From: Ulota crispa
Lineage: Eukaryota > Streptophyta > Bryopsida > Orthotrichales > Orthotrichaceae
Direction of reading: 5' to 3'
DNA length: 64,000 nucleotides
NCBI GenBank assembly: GCA_963920765.1
Contig: OY987247.1
Span: 2,542,001-2,606,000 of the forward strand
Part shown: positions 1 to 11,307 of the stretch, piece after piece
How positions within the stretch are numbered: position 1 is the stretch's first letter
Layout: each line of letters begins with the position of its first letter
The notes under the pieces: generated by a model
Told to the model about the DNA's origin: nothing
Databases searched by the model: none
What the model saw: only the letters and a program-made list of their open reading frames with translations
Program-made: the position numbers and the translations under genes

Positions 1-399
1 ATCAACGCCGAGTTCGTCTACGGCCTGCAAGCGAGGAATCCGAACGGGAAAGTAACCATGGAGTACGCCAAGTTCAACGTGCAAACGCTCTACATGGATG
101 TGGACATCGGCCACAGCAGCGTGGGCGGCTTCCGCGTCGACCACCACGGCGCCAACACCGTCACGGTCACGACGTCCGCGTCGAACGTCGTGGTGAACAG
201 CGTCGTGGCGAACGCGCTCCGAAGCGATATCAGTCGGCACTCCGTTACTGTGCAGGTGAAGATCGACACAAGGGCGCGCGCGCAGGTCGGGTCGTACACG
301 TTCTGGATGTGGCTCCACGCCTCCTGCGATGTCAGCGTCACTCCCCCGAATGCCGGCATCGCTGGCACCTTTGTGCGTGCCGACTGCCACAACACATAA
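1..399 (+). CDS. LEA_2-domain (NDR1/HIN1-like, NHL) protein, 3' end only
   Basis: The reading frame is open from base 1 to the TAA at 397-399 and gives 132 residues, so the 5' part lies outside the window. The visible part fits the LEA_2 (LEA14/NHL) beta-sandwich domain. It has an ARNPNG motif at residues 11-16, which matches the family's conserved RNPN turn. A 'VGGFRVDHHGANTVTV' stretch sits where the family has its P-x-F-x-Q-x-N-T segment, and a late 'SCDVSVTPPN' ends the domain before a short tail with a final cysteine. NHL proteins usually have an N-terminal membrane segment followed by this domain and act at the plasma membrane in stress or pathogen responses; that N-terminus cannot be seen here. 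The gene is far more GC-rich than its AT-rich surroundings. The internal ATG at 58 lies inside the domain and is not the true start. Family assignment is good; the subfamily is not resolvable. Confidence 0.75.
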   Translation: MNAEFVYGLQARNPNGKVTMEYAKFNVQTLYMDVDIGHSSVGGFRVDHHGANTVTVTTSASNVVVNSVVANALRSDISRHSVTVQVKIDTRARAQVGSYTFWMWLHASCDVSVTPPNAGIAGTFVRADCHNT

Positions 400-432
400 T
401 CGTTGCGTCCCCATGCCCGTCACGTCCGTCAC

Positions 433-666
433 GTGATAGTGGAAGGGTTAATCAATAAAAAGTAAATGGTTGTGGGTGACTGCGTGATGATTATGTGTGA
501 TGAAGTGATGGTTGTGAGTGATTAGCATGAGGTTTTGAGTACCCATCTTGTGATAGTGGAAGGGTTAATTAATAAAAAGTAAATGGTTGTGGGTGACTGC
601 GTGATGATTATGTGTGATGAAGTGATGGTTGTGAGTGATTAGCATGAGGTTTTGAGTACCCATCTT
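433..666. repeat. Tandem duplication, two 117-bp units
   Basis: Two almost identical direct copies (433-549 and 550-666) begin at GTGATAGTGGAAGGG and end at GTACCCATCTT. The only clear difference is one C/T change near the start. The unit contains the ATGGTTGTGGGTGAC sequence found in the mariner-like repeats at 7.2 and 32.9 kb, so it is a piece of that transposon family duplicated in tandem. It begins about 35 bp after the LEA_2 stop codon and may be transcribed as 3' UTR; AATAAAA occurs near its start. Confidence 0.9.
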
Positions 667-900
667 ACTATCTAAGAACCAATAAGTTTTGTGATTAGCA
701 TCTCTTACACATGATTCTTATAATTTTAATGATTTTGGACTTTGAAAATCTTTGTGAACAAATGCTTGTAGTTGGAACCTTGAAATTGATGCCAATATTT
801 TTGATTTCCATTTCCTAACATACAATATTTTTTTCAAAGTTAGTTAATTGTTTTACCTACTCCAAAACCCTTATTTCCACGCTTATGGGTGCGCCTACCT
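667..900 (+). mobile_element. Right part of a TA-flanked AGGTAGG-family (mariner-like) element
   Basis: The sequence is similar to 7683-7897, with shared segments such as 'TTGATGCCAATATTTTTG'. It ends in TTATGGGTGCGCCTACCT followed by TA at 901-902, the terminus of this family. The left end is not intact; the tandem repeat at 433-666 seems to carry part of the left half. Confidence 0.5.
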
Positions 901-902
901 TA

Positions 903-1676
903 AGCTTAGCCCATTGCCCGGTGAGTCTTAGCTCCTCCCATTTAGTGAAAATATTTTGGATGAAGTGGCCCTAGCTTTTTTTCTAACCAAAAAATGGTTG
1001 AGTAGCAAGTATGGCGATATACAGATGTAAAATTGAATGCTTTCAACCTTTCATTAAAGTAGCTAAATCTCTTGATGGTTTTGTGAGAAATTAGAATATT
1101 GCACTAGTACAGCAAGCCACATCAAGTGGAACCCTGAAAATTGGACTCCTACTCCCAAACCAGTATTTAAAAGTTGAATAAATATTTTACATTTTTTCAA
1201 AAAATAAGAATAATTAGCCACACCAACTTTGGTGTAACAAAAAAGCGATAATTAGCACAAAATCATTTCATTGTCCCATTTCGTGCTTCCAGCTCGGCTC
1301 CGACCTCTTCGTCTCCCGCTCTCCGAAAAGTTGGCAAGAGCGTCTGTGCATGCTACCTCCAGCTTTAGGGTTTCCCAACTTTGAGTCACTTGTACAGACA
1401 ATGTAGTAGGACTGCTGACTGGATTTTGCGTCAAATTGTGGAACATTACGATCATTTTCTAGGTAGATTTAACGTAAGGGTCTGTTCGTTCACGATTCAA
1501 GTGCAATGCCTCTGAGACTACCGCGAGAATGACATGACCCCTTATTAAGAAGGCAGACTCTCTCTCTTTTACCTCTGGAGCTTGGGTGCAATGTGATCTG
1601 CTCCTTGTAAATTAGCAACCAGCAACCATTTGAAACAAGCAGATACGCTATGCAAGGCTCTCTCCTTGTAGCACAA
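903..1676. other. Intergenic, nothing recognised
   Basis: AT-rich, with no coding pattern, splice-consistent exon or terminal-repeat pair that I can see. Short ORFs here have no recognisable similarity. Confidence 0.4.
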
Positions 1677-2003
1677 AGGTAGGCAGACCCATACCCGACC
1701 GTTTACGGGTTTGGGTACCTCGAGGTCTTGGAAAATTCATGGAAAAATCTGTAGGGTTATACTAACCTTGAAATTCTCATCCACTATAAGAAGCAAGCAA
1801 GGGTGGATGCGTTCTTATAATGGCACTTGACGATCTCAATCCCAATCTCAACCTCTCAAAAGTAATCTAGCAATTGACATGTGAAAAAATTTGCTTGTGC
1901 AAGCAATTTTTATTGTTCCACTTTGGGTTCAAGAGTGGACAATACAGCCCCTCAAAACTAGGGTGCAGAATTGGAAAGCGGTCGGGAATGGGTGTGTCTA
2001 CCT
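1677..2003. mobile_element. AGGTAGG-family MITE, 327 bp
   Basis: The left end AGGTAGGCAGACCCATACCC and the right end GGGAATGGGTGTGTCTACCT are inverted copies. TA follows on the right (2004-2005); the left TA has changed to AA. It belongs to the same family as 34317-34659 and shares internal words such as 'ATTTGCTTGTGCAAG'. Confidence 0.65.
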
Positions 2004-2005
2004 TA

Positions 2006-4157
2006 GTACTGGTTTGGTTTTTGAGGGGTAATGACACGATCAAGGTACCCAAAAAGGACTGCTTAACTTTGATTTGGCCATACCCGTGATACTTTTGCTA
2101 TATATTATGTCTTACTAGATAGTGCTTTGCTGTTTATTTTTTGGCAAGAAGTTGCTTATACTTGTAGATTAGTAGAAAAAAAAATACACTTTTTCAAATG
2201 ATGAATGTTATCATGTCTAAATGAGCGATTATGTGAGAAGTTCCGGAATTGTCTCATTTCATAAAAATGAAGTAAAGGATTCATCCGGACTACAAGTTTG
2301 GTTAGTAGGAGTTAGGTTAATGCATTTATAGTTATGCAAGCTTCTATGGTCCATGAATTTGAAGTATATTAGTCCATACATTATTAAAACTAGTTATGAA
2401 TTCTTTTAGGGACACTTTCATGCGAGTTTTTCCACGTCCAATAAAGAACATTAAAAATTTGTAATTTTTTTTTAAAAGTGACAAAAGCATGCAAATATGC
2501 TTGTTTCTAGGTGCACATATGGTCAAAATTATTAAAATGTTAATAATTCATTTTAGGGAGCCATTACAAATTACAAGTCAAAAAAAGTCCAAACCAAGAC
2601 ATTTGGGTTCTAATCACTTTTATTGTATGAAAAAAAATCAAGAAATTCCTTTTGATGAAAGGAACACTTTCTAAATGAATGTCTTAACGTAAGAAAAGCT
2701 TAAGAAAATTATTTCATCACTTGCAAGTTCAAACTTTTACCTAAACAAAAATAATTTGAACTCTTGAGGAAAGAGTCCTGTCCAAAGGTCCGGCAGGCTC
2801 TTTCAAGGGTACCCTGATCGTGCCATCACCCTAAGGTACCTTTGATTGCCTGACTAGTCACCTTGTCTGCTCTTTGGTTTTTGATTAAGCAATGCAATTT
2901 TGTACTTTACCTGACGTCAAGATTGGAACTTTGCAAAGGATTTTGGATTGTGGATAGAACACCTGGCATGCCAAAAGAGGAAACCAAAAGAAAATTTTGC
3001 CACCCGTATTAAAAACACATGTAAACTCAAATCTGTTTTTTAGGGACAAGGGGAGAGGTTGAGTAATAGGATTACAAACAATTAGAAGATTTTCAGATTT
3101 TATTTTCTCTCATTGGTATTTTGGGATACTTGAAATGAGAATATTCTATGAAGTGATTGATTCTTCTACATTTTAGGCCTACTTTGAATAAGTTTCTTGG
3201 TTTTTCCATGTTCACGGAAAACTTCTAGACTTTGACAATTCCCAATTGACAGTGGTGGAACGCAAACTGAGCTTCAGTTCCAGTGATTTGAGCTTCTTTG
3301 CAATAGGGTACTTCTGTGTACAACTATATATATTTCAGCTTTCTCAGCATGAAACATGTTAGCGGTTAAATTCAAGGCCGGTTATGGACTATAAAATCTC
3401 TGAGAGTGAGGCAAGAGAGGGATATTAGGGTATTGGATGCTTCTACCATTTATATTTTTTGAAAGATATTCACCTAATTTTTTTTTAAAAGTCCAGCTCC
3501 TCAAAAGTGTAGATCAGCTGGTAAAGGGTCTCTACGCATGTTCAATTCTATCTTGAAGTTAAGTTTAGAACCAGAGATCGGAAGTTATTGTGTAGCCAAT
3601 CTAAATTCTTCAAGGACATTCACCAGTTTGTAGAGGCTACAGATGGAAGAAACAGCTGTAATACAATCATCAATATGAAGATGGAGAGGCGCCAGTTGAA
3701 GTATAGTTGATATAAGTTACCGTTCGCTCACTCCGTCCGCCCAACAAATCAATGAGATTAAATCATGACATACCTTTGAACTAAATAACTTCAACCCATA
3801 GCACTAATTATAGACATATGCTAAGAGCTAGCCCAACCTCACTGGCACGACTTGCCATGCCTTTTACAGGTCTACATTATAATAGTTTCAACGGCCATCC
3901 GTAAGAGAATGCTACGTCAAAGAAGATTGGCTATCCCGAGAATAAAAAACCCACCGAGCCTTCGAGAGAGCTTTCAAAGTTGAGTATAAGCATGAATAAC
4001 ATGTTGTAATCAACGTTGATAAGCAATTGCACGAATCATGTCCCTGCCTCTCACGTAAGCTTACCGTCAAAACATTCTAAAGCCCCCTAAAAAACTGTAT
4101 GTTTTCCATAAACATCCAAATCCTGTTCCGCTACACATAAACTAAAACTACTATGGT
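2006..4157. other. Intergenic, no gene recognised
   Basis: About 2.1 kb of AT-rich sequence with homopolymer runs and only short ORFs without coding character. Its right end is presumably the 3' flank of the minus-strand gene that ends at 4158. Confidence 0.4.
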
Positions 4158-5079
4158 CTACAAAGGTGATGAAAACCCTGCCCGCATAGCCTGTGACTTC
4201 CGTTTGGCAAGTTTTTTCTCGTTTGCAATGGCGCGTGCATTTGCCTCCTGTTGCCGCCTTCTTTCTGCAATATCAGAAAAAGATGCTCCAAAGTAAATTC
4301 CAGTCCTAAAAGGCAAACTTGCTGAAGTTGATACACTTTAGAGTAATTACATTATAGGTTCACCTGACAAACTTTACTGCATACTGGTCTAAATCAACTC
4401 TAGCTGACATCATTCATGGTCGAGGTACTCAAGAAATCTCACAGCTAAAGATGCCACAATTTACTGGTACAACCAAATCACAGTAAAATCTTTCTGGAGA
4501 CGGCAAAATGATTGGCTACACCACGTGGCTTTACCAGTACAAATCTACTCATTCATGTTCCTCTTTTCCATGACCTAAGTGGAAACTGGTTATAAAAATA
4601 TAAGTATGACAGGTTATCAGGATCCTTAAAAGTATTTCAGTATTGTCTTCGCATCAAAAAGGAATTCATTTAATTTCCCTTGAGGATTCAGCTTTTCTAA
4701 GTCTCCAAGTTAGGAACCAAACAAGGAAATACAACATCCTTCAATTATATGCTACTTCTTGAAAACATCGGCAAAATTGGCATGTCCCATGCGACTCTTT
4801 CCGAGCGTGCTTAATAGTGAATGATATAAGAATAATCGAGCAGCTCTCGTGAGAAACCAGTGTAATAAGAAAGTAAGTCAGCCTACCTGTAGCAACCGAT
4901 TTCTGGACGATGTTTGATTCTTGCGCTACTTCGCAAGCATCCTTCGCAAGCGAAGGATGTGACAGTCGGTAGAGTCCCAGTCGAATGTCGGCTCTCAAGT
5001 GCGCCAGTTTCTCTCCGACAAGAGCACTCACCATAGTCATCTTCTTCCCTGCCGGCTTCGTAGGCGAGCCACTCGGCAT
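4158..5079 (-). CDS. Small basic protein of unknown function, two exons
   Basis: Exon 1 runs from the ATG at 5079 down to 4887 (64 codons plus 1 base) and is followed by a GTAGGC donor. Exon 2 runs from 4264 to the stop at 4158, preceded by a good acceptor (pyrimidine-rich tract, then TTGCAG). The phases match, giving 99 residues. The first part contains 'SALVGEKLAHLRADIRLGLY' and looks helical. The second exon is highly charged ('ERRRQQEANARAIANEKK'), like a short coiled coil or a nucleic-acid-binding tail. I do not recognise the family. Both exons are more GC-rich and codon-like than the intron of about 620 bp, which supports a real gene, although an extra small exon in that intron cannot be excluded. 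It faces away from the ORF at 5948, with about 870 bp between the two starts. Confidence 0.5.
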
Positions 5080-5947
5080 CTTCTATGTCAGTTACGCAAT
5101 TTCTTTTGCTTTTAATTTGTTCTAGAATCTGCTAAATCAACAGCTTCCACCAACCGCCACTATCTCTGCAGATCCACACGCTAAGGCAAACTTCTGATAT
5201 ATCAGTTGCCTCTTTCCGCCTCCAACTATAATAATCTCTACTGCTACTAACTAACCGTGACAATTATTTGACACGCTTCTCGTGCAACCAAATCGCTAAA
5301 ACTACATCAAAACAAGAATTTCTGCACGCAGATTTCTTAAAAGCTTCACAGCACTTTCACAGCACCTTCACTGCAACTTCACACAACCGAAATCTCTTCA
5401 GAAAAACAACTACTCAGATACTATCGCACCAAGATTCAACAGCGGATTGACCTTCAAAACTTCACGAGAGCTTTAAGAAACACACAGCTAGTTTGAACAC
5501 TACACAAATCAAACGTCACAAGATATATAAACGCTTCAAGAAACAGTCTCCACAAACCACACTTCTAATAAATCGTCTTAAAAGCCGTCCAGCCTCGCTG
5601 GATGCTCTTTAATTAATTAATTTTTTATTACCAGCTCAACAACAGCAAGGCACATTCAATTCCCGTCTACTTAGTCGAGTCAGCTGGAAACCAAAGTAGA
5701 CCAAGCCTGCGGCTCCTAACATCATCAACTCGTACAAAAACAGTAAAATCACGCGTAGCTTATACACACACAGACACAAACACAAACACGACAATTACCG
5801 ACGCACTCTCTTTTCTTTCCTCTTCACCGACCTGCACCGAATTTAGCAAAACGTGACCAAGAAATGCACTTACCGGCTAAGTTACCAGCCGAAAAAGTAT
5901 TGCTACATCTCCCGGTTCATCGTTATCTTGTTTAACAATCCGGCACC
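5080..5947. promoter_or_regulatory. Intergenic region between two divergent starts
   Basis: This 868-bp stretch separates the minus-strand start at 5079 from the plus-strand start at 5948. It has no transposon ends, unlike most intergenic DNA here, and contains CA-rich tracts around 5761-5790. A shared or bidirectional promoter is an inference from gene layout; no core element was identified with confidence. Confidence 0.3.
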
Positions 5948-6202
5948 ATGGCGAAGGTGTCACTGAAAGCAACTCTCCATCGGACAAACGTTGCTAAGTT
6001 AGCTGTTGACCAATGTAAGTTTAGCCGTGTCTGTACAGCTCCGGACTGTTTCCGTCGGTGGAAAAAAGATCAGAATAATAGTGGATCTCGGGAAAGGGAG
6101 TGTGAAAATGCTGGCTGTGCAAATGCAAGAGCCAAGGAGACTGTGAGACCTGGAAATAGAATGGCAAGGAAGAAGCAAGTGGAGGCACGAGAGACGGCAT
6201 AG
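5948..6202 (+). CDS. Small cysteine-containing basic ORF, unknown
   Basis: This 84-codon frame starts in a strong context (CACCATGGCG) in locally GC-richer DNA. It begins MAKVSLKATLHRTNVAKLAV, and the second half has four cysteines and many Arg/Lys ('RRWKKDQNNSGSRERECENA'). A consensus donor GTAAGT occurs at 6015, so the true first exon may be only 22 codons plus one base, with the rest of this frame being intron. I found no convincing downstream exon before the repeats after 6300. It could be a short gene, a first exon, or a fragment. Function unknown. Confidence 0.35.
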   Translation: MAKVSLKATLHRTNVAKLAVDQCKFSRVCTAPDCFRRWKKDQNNSGSRERECENAGCANARAKETVRPGNRMARKKQVEARETA

Positions 6203-6340
6203 CTATGGCTGTTTCTAAGGTAGTGTGGTGGTCGTCTTCGTCTTCCCCTGTTTTTTCAAGACGAGTATTCCGAACTAGTCTGCGACTCCTGAAGCTTCTA
6301 GGCGCCCCGTTTGAAGGTTCGGGGAAGGGGTTCCCCTAGC

Positions 6341-6357
6341 GGGGGGGGGGGGGGGGG
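6341..6357. repeat. Homopolymer (G)17
   Basis: Seventeen consecutive G residues; length in an assembly is unreliable at such runs. Confidence 0.95.
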
Positions 6358-7195
6358 TGATGACATGGACATTTATTTATGGCCTATGATGGGCCTCCAC
6401 GTCTACGAGGTAAATGCACAAGCATCTGACATACCCCTGTCAGGTAGCACCACCCATAATTGTGAGGTTTTAGGTATGTACACCCAAAAGTGACACTTAC
6501 TTTACATATGGTAATTGGGAGGGTGTTCTGAGAATTTAATGGCATGGGCTTGTAAGGAAATGGGTACACATTCAAGGAAAATTGTTTTTGGAATTTTTTG
6601 AGATCATATGATTAAAATATGAATTGTTGAAGGCAACTCTCTAGATTTACCTATTGTAGACACTAGACTCCTGAAAATGCGACAACAAAAAAATCATGTC
6701 ACACTCAATCATAAACCGTCACCTACACAATTTCTATTTCCTTATGTCAACTTACGTGTTTGACTTGGGGTGCATGTGTGTCTTGTTTGAGTGCAAAAGT
6801 GCTTACTATTAGGTTTAATTTTAGATGTCACTAAATGGCTGATGTTACTAATGGGTGTACATACCTTACATTTGCACCCATATAAGGTAAGAGGCTCATA
6901 AACCGACCATCTAAGGGCTGAAACTGAATTTTGGGGAGGTGGAACTTCTTGAAATATTTTTTCATTAAATTTTTCTTGAAAGACAAGAAGAATTGGCATC
7001 TAACCCAAGTTATTTCATATTTTTTTGGAGTTTTGTGGAATTAGTTATGAAATTTTGAAGCTAAAGTTGCATATGGCTCTAAAACCGCTCACTTCCTTAA
7101 ACGTATCCTATTTGTACATTTTGGAAACTTATGGAAAAAAGCATGTATAGAAAGAGTACATTTCAGAGGGTGAGCGTGTTTAGAGCCTGGATGGT
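6358..7195. other. Intergenic, no gene recognised
   Basis: AT-rich sequence. Parts (about 6820-7060) resemble the flank at 31080-31280, for example the shared phrase on 'AATTTTGGGGAGGTGGAAC'-like sequence in opposite orientation, so it is probably an old dispersed repeat. Confidence 0.35.
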
Positions 7196-7199
7196 TTTC

Positions 7200-7897
7200 A
7201 AGCCTCCTACCTTATGTGTTTTTTTGATCCCATGATTCACGAATACAAGAAAAAAATGGTTATGGGTAACAAAGTAATGGTTGTGGGTGACAAGATAATG
7301 GTTTTGGATGACAAGTGCATCCCTTTTGAATGCTAATGGGTTTGAAAATAAGTTCAATGGATGATGTTAAATAATTTAGCAATACCATTAGTACATAAAC
7401 AAAGGAGGTAAAGACACCATTCAAGTACCCCAAGCAAGATATTTTTTTCATCTTTCATGACAGTTACGGGTGTTCCATCTTACTACAATAGAATTCCTCT
7501 AAACTAATATGCTTGGGATTGAAAATTCTTTGTTGTACAGTGGGGTGGGAAGGGGGTGTGTAGTGTTGGAACATGCAAGATATTAGTTTAGGTGATATTA
7601 GTTTAGAGGAGTTTTATTGTATTTAAGTAACTATATTCAAGCTAGTTTTCCAAGCACGTGAGTACAATGAAGACTTCTGTAAGCCACTTTTTTAGCATCT
7701 CCTACACACGAATGTACATTTTAAGTGATTTGGATTTTGAAAAACCTTTGTGAACACATGGTTGCAATTGGAACTTTTAAATTGATGCCAATATTTTTGG
7801 TTTCCTCTTGCTTACTTGATAATATTTTTTCCGTTGTTCATCAATAGATTTTCCTACTCCAAAGTTCTTAGTTTCATGTTTATGGGTGTTGCTTCTT
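7200..7897 (+). mobile_element. AGGTAGG-family (mariner-like) long element, about 0.7 kb
   Basis: The whole stretch matches, in reverse orientation, the two arms of 31349-33005, but without the hairpin that splits that copy. It includes 'ATGGTTATGGGTAAC' repeats near 7255-7310 and the terminal GTTTATGGGTGTTGCTTCT at the right. The left end is not clearly preserved. It acts as the 'empty site' reference for the hairpin insertion at 31.7 kb. Confidence 0.6.
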
Positions 7898-7974
7898 TAA
7901 GTGTTGATATATATTGTAACTAAATCTAAACTATACATGAAATTTTGGATTATTCATGGAATGTTTCTGTCATT

Positions 7975-8245
7975 CTAAATAAAATACACTAATTACTGCA
8001 TTTAGGTTGTCTTAACAATTAGGTTGCCATACCTTGAAAGTTACCTCATGACTCATTGCTTGGTTACTTGGAGGCACATGAAACTCTCTAAACATGGTTT
8101 ACTACATGTATGAAACTAGTTTGTTTTTTTGCAACTTTTTTTATTGTTGCCAAGCTTTTGAAAATTTGTTTATTGCAATAATTATTGATGAAAACTACTG
8201 TAGAATTAATAGATGCAATGTCTGGGGAGATATTGAGCCTCCTCA
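7975..8245. repeat. Dispersed repeat, copy 1 (second copy at 50.83-51.08 kb)
   Basis: Shares a run of similar phrases with 50830-51080: 'GCATTTAGGTTG', 'AAAGTTACCTCA', 'TTGTTGCCAA', 'GAAAACTACTGTAG'. The 105-codon frame that starts at 8094 lies largely inside this repeat and shows no protein family, so I do not call it a gene. Confidence 0.5.
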
Positions 8246-8931
8246 ACAAGAATCCTACCTCTCTCATTTCCGACTAGTTTTTAAAATGCATGCACTGGAT
8301 ATTGAATTAAACGTTTTTCAAAAATCTCACCAGTTTTTATCTGGTTGGTTTAAATTTCCAATATGTTTCACAAAAATTTGGAATCTCTTGGAATTAGTTG
8401 TAGATTTCTGAAGTTCAAATGATAAAAACCCTCAAACTATCCACACCCTAAAATGTTCATTTTCAGTACATTGAAGAATCCAATATGTATCTTTGTAATT
8501 GAAACTTTCAAAGCCCAATTCACTTTTGAGCCTCCAACCTTATAAGTTAAATGGATATGTTTGTTGCAATTGCTATTGTTGTATTCTTATTCTGGAAGGT
8601 CAAAACAAACATATATTACGATAACTTTACAAGTATCACAACTTATTTTTATAAATTGACAAGTTCCTTTATAGGAATTATCTGAAAGTCTAAATTCTAG
8701 GCTTTTACAGATCAAAGATTTTTAATCGCCTAAATGCTGTATAACTGGTTTCCTGCTAATGTGTAAGAAAGGTAATAATTTTAGAGTTTTTAAATCTCTA
8801 ACATTTGCAAACTTCTGGATTGTTTGCAATTCTATAATCAATTTATTTTGCATTGATAAATGAGCCATGCAAATCATGTGGTCAATGCTGTTCATTGTGT
8901 TCAGTGTTCACTCTTTCAATTTTGAGCTCTA

Positions 8932-9163
8932 AGGTAAGAGGTTCTAATTGCGATTAGGCTCTAATTGCAATTAGCTCTAGGAACATTTGACATTTCACAA
9001 GAAATATCTATGATTGTCACTAATGAGTTAGGTAGGCTTAGCAATATGCTATGCTAAGCCTACCTAACTCATCAATGATAATCATAGATATTTCTTGTGA
9101 AATGTCAAATGTTCCTAAAGCTAATCGCAATTAGAGCCTGATCGCAATTAAAACCTCTTATCT
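8932..9163. mobile_element. Near-perfect 232-bp hairpin MITE, TA-flanked
   Basis: AGGTAAGAGGTT at the left pairs with AACCTCTTATCT at the right, and the arms continue to the centre near 9047 with few mismatches, for example GAAATATCTATGATTGTCA against its complement at about 9077-9095. TA flanks it at 8930-8931 and 9164-9165. The ends resemble the AGGTAGG family. Confidence 0.8.
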
Positions 9164-9491
9164 TATAGTGATTCAGTTCTTTTGCCCTAAATTATGTAGA
9201 TAGTATATTCATCTTATATGGGTTTTGATTTGTTATATTGTATAACGCAATCAATTGTACAATTTTGTTATTATCATTAATGTTAATCAATCACATCAAA
9301 AATATATATTCTAAGTGTTAGTACAAATTCTCAGCAAAAGTCCATAACGTCATTGTGACTTTAGTAATATGATGATTTGATTTCCTATTTTCAACCCGTA
9401 TCTTTGACCTCTCAAGAATATTTGGTCATTCAATCTCACAACCTCTCTACTTGATTAATTTTAGTGTGAAGTATCTCTAATATGTGTTTAA

Positions 9492-10023
9492 CCCTTAAAC
9501 ATTGGGCTAGTCACTGTGACCAGCCCCTCTACAGTGTTTACAATGTTCACTTCACTGCCCAGCAATTATAATATAATTTTCTAAAGTTGTAGGAGCCAAC
9601 AATGCATGGTGCCCTCATTAAATTTGCAAGAAAGGCAGCTTTGGGACTTAACATTGTTTTTCTTAGTCTTATCACAATTTGGGTTGCCCAAAAATATGAA
9701 TGCATGAGATGAGATAAATTTTTGTCTTCCATGATGGACCATGTGTTCCCTACAAGGAAACATGGTTGAATTTACAGAAAAGTTGACAAAAATTGTGACC
9801 TAATCTACAGTAATCTACAGTATACTGTAGATTAGGTCACAATTTTTGACACTGTAGATTAGGTCACAATTTTTGTCAACTTTTTCTGTAGATTTGACCA
9901 TGTTTCCTTGTAGTGGTTTATGATCACTTTTGAAAAAAATCAAATGAAAAACAACTTTTTTTGTAACACAAAATCTTTTTTTAGAGCTTGTGGACATTTT
10001 TTGTCCTCCTTGACGTCTAGGGG
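9492..10023. mobile_element. TTAA-flanked (piggyBac-type) element, about 0.53 kb
   Basis: TTAA at 9488-9491 and 10024-10027. The left end reads CCCTTAAACATTGGGC; the right end, reverse-complemented, reads CCCCTAGACGTCAAGG. A CACTA hairpin (9748-9915) is nested inside. An alternative right end is GGCCAAAAAGTTTAAGGG at 10776-10793, with TTAA at 10794, which matches the left terminus somewhat better and would make a 1.3-kb element. Confidence 0.6.
9748..9915. mobile_element. CACTA-type hairpin MITE, 168 bp, TSD GTT
   Basis: The right end reads CCTTGTAGTG, the complement of CACTACAAGG; the left end is CCCTACAAGGAAACATGG, one base from perfect. The 3-bp duplication GTT is intact on both sides (9745-9747 and 9916-9918), as expected for CACTA elements. 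The arms carry three copies of the word TGTAGATTAGGTCACAA (one inverted), so the interior folds as a multi-branched hairpin. It is nested in the TTAA-flanked element. Confidence 0.8.
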
Positions 10024-11307
10024 TTAATCTCTAGGGGCACCATAAGTTGTTGGAAATTTTATGTTTATGATTCTATAAATTTTGCAATTTTGGAAACTCC
10101 AAATATACAATAGGAGCATGTTTTAAACCTTAAATTTTTCAACAACCCAAAATGAGTTGATCCATTTTTAGAATGGCCATTTATGAACTTAGGAATGTTA
10201 AGAGGCACTTGAACTTTGGCTCATTTGAAAGAGAAACAAGTTAGCTATGTAGTGGTATTTTCAAACTTATAAAAAGAGCCACTATTGAATTTACAAAAAT
10301 TGTCAAACCACTGGTGGTCTTGGAGCTGTAATCTTAAATTTTGGCCCTAGACTTGTGAAAATCTTCTATTTCTCTCATGATTTTTGAAATGTAACAATGA
10401 AGTGGTCACTATTGCAAGACCATTTTCTCACTCATTTTTTATCCTATACATACAAAACTTGTTTCTATGCATGTGGAACTTTGTTACCTTGAAAATGAGC
10501 ATAGGATGCCAACTTTTAAAATGTTAGGTGTCCAAAAGAGCCAGTCAAAGCACAATTTCAACTACTCCAAAATATTGGTTTCCTTGTAGTACAGTTTACA
10601 TTTTTGTTATAACCTTCCAATCTATGACTTGGATTGAAACCAAACTTTGTAAAGATGATAAGGACTTGACTTTCTACAAGATCTTAAGGTTATATTGGCC
10701 TAAAAATGACTCATTGTATTTTGAACTTCACCCTCTCATAACTTACAAAATCAAGATCCAAAACACCTTCAAAATGGCCAAAAAGTTTAAGGGTTAAAGT
10801 GTGAACCTTGTGGGCAAGTATAAAGTTCTCAATCAAAACAAGCAAGCCTTGAAAAAGAAAAAGAAAAAGAAAAGAAAAAATCCTTGGCCTTATTCTTCTA
10901 GCCTTTAAATTCTTAGCAATTCTTTTGCAGAAATCTTACCTCAAATTTGGGTTAGCTACCAATACAGTAGAAAAATCATGCAAAAGAATGGATGAAATTG
11001 CCCAACAACGCTAATATGCAAGCCTCAAGCGGCGAGCTTGTGAGCCTTGAGCGTGAAGTCCATGAGCATGGAGCTTTAATTTAGAATATTTTAAGAAATA
11101 AAAGAAAAAATTCATTTTTTACAAACATTTAGTAAAATGGGAAAAAAAACACTATTTATAGTAAATTTGGAGACCTATGACCATGATTATGTCCTTGCAC
11201 CTATGACTGTGCAAATGTAAATTTTAATGTTTAAAATGTCTATAGTGATAATTCTATAAACAAACTGAGGTCAAAATAATGAAATGGATTATGAGCTACA
11301 TGTATAG

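Noticed and set aside
3482-3560. tRNA-like sequence
   Set aside because: A weak A-box-like word is present but no B box and no cloverleaf.
8094-8411. 105-codon ORF
   Set aside because: Much of it falls in a dispersed repeat also seen at 50.8 kb; composition is AT-driven and no motif is visible.
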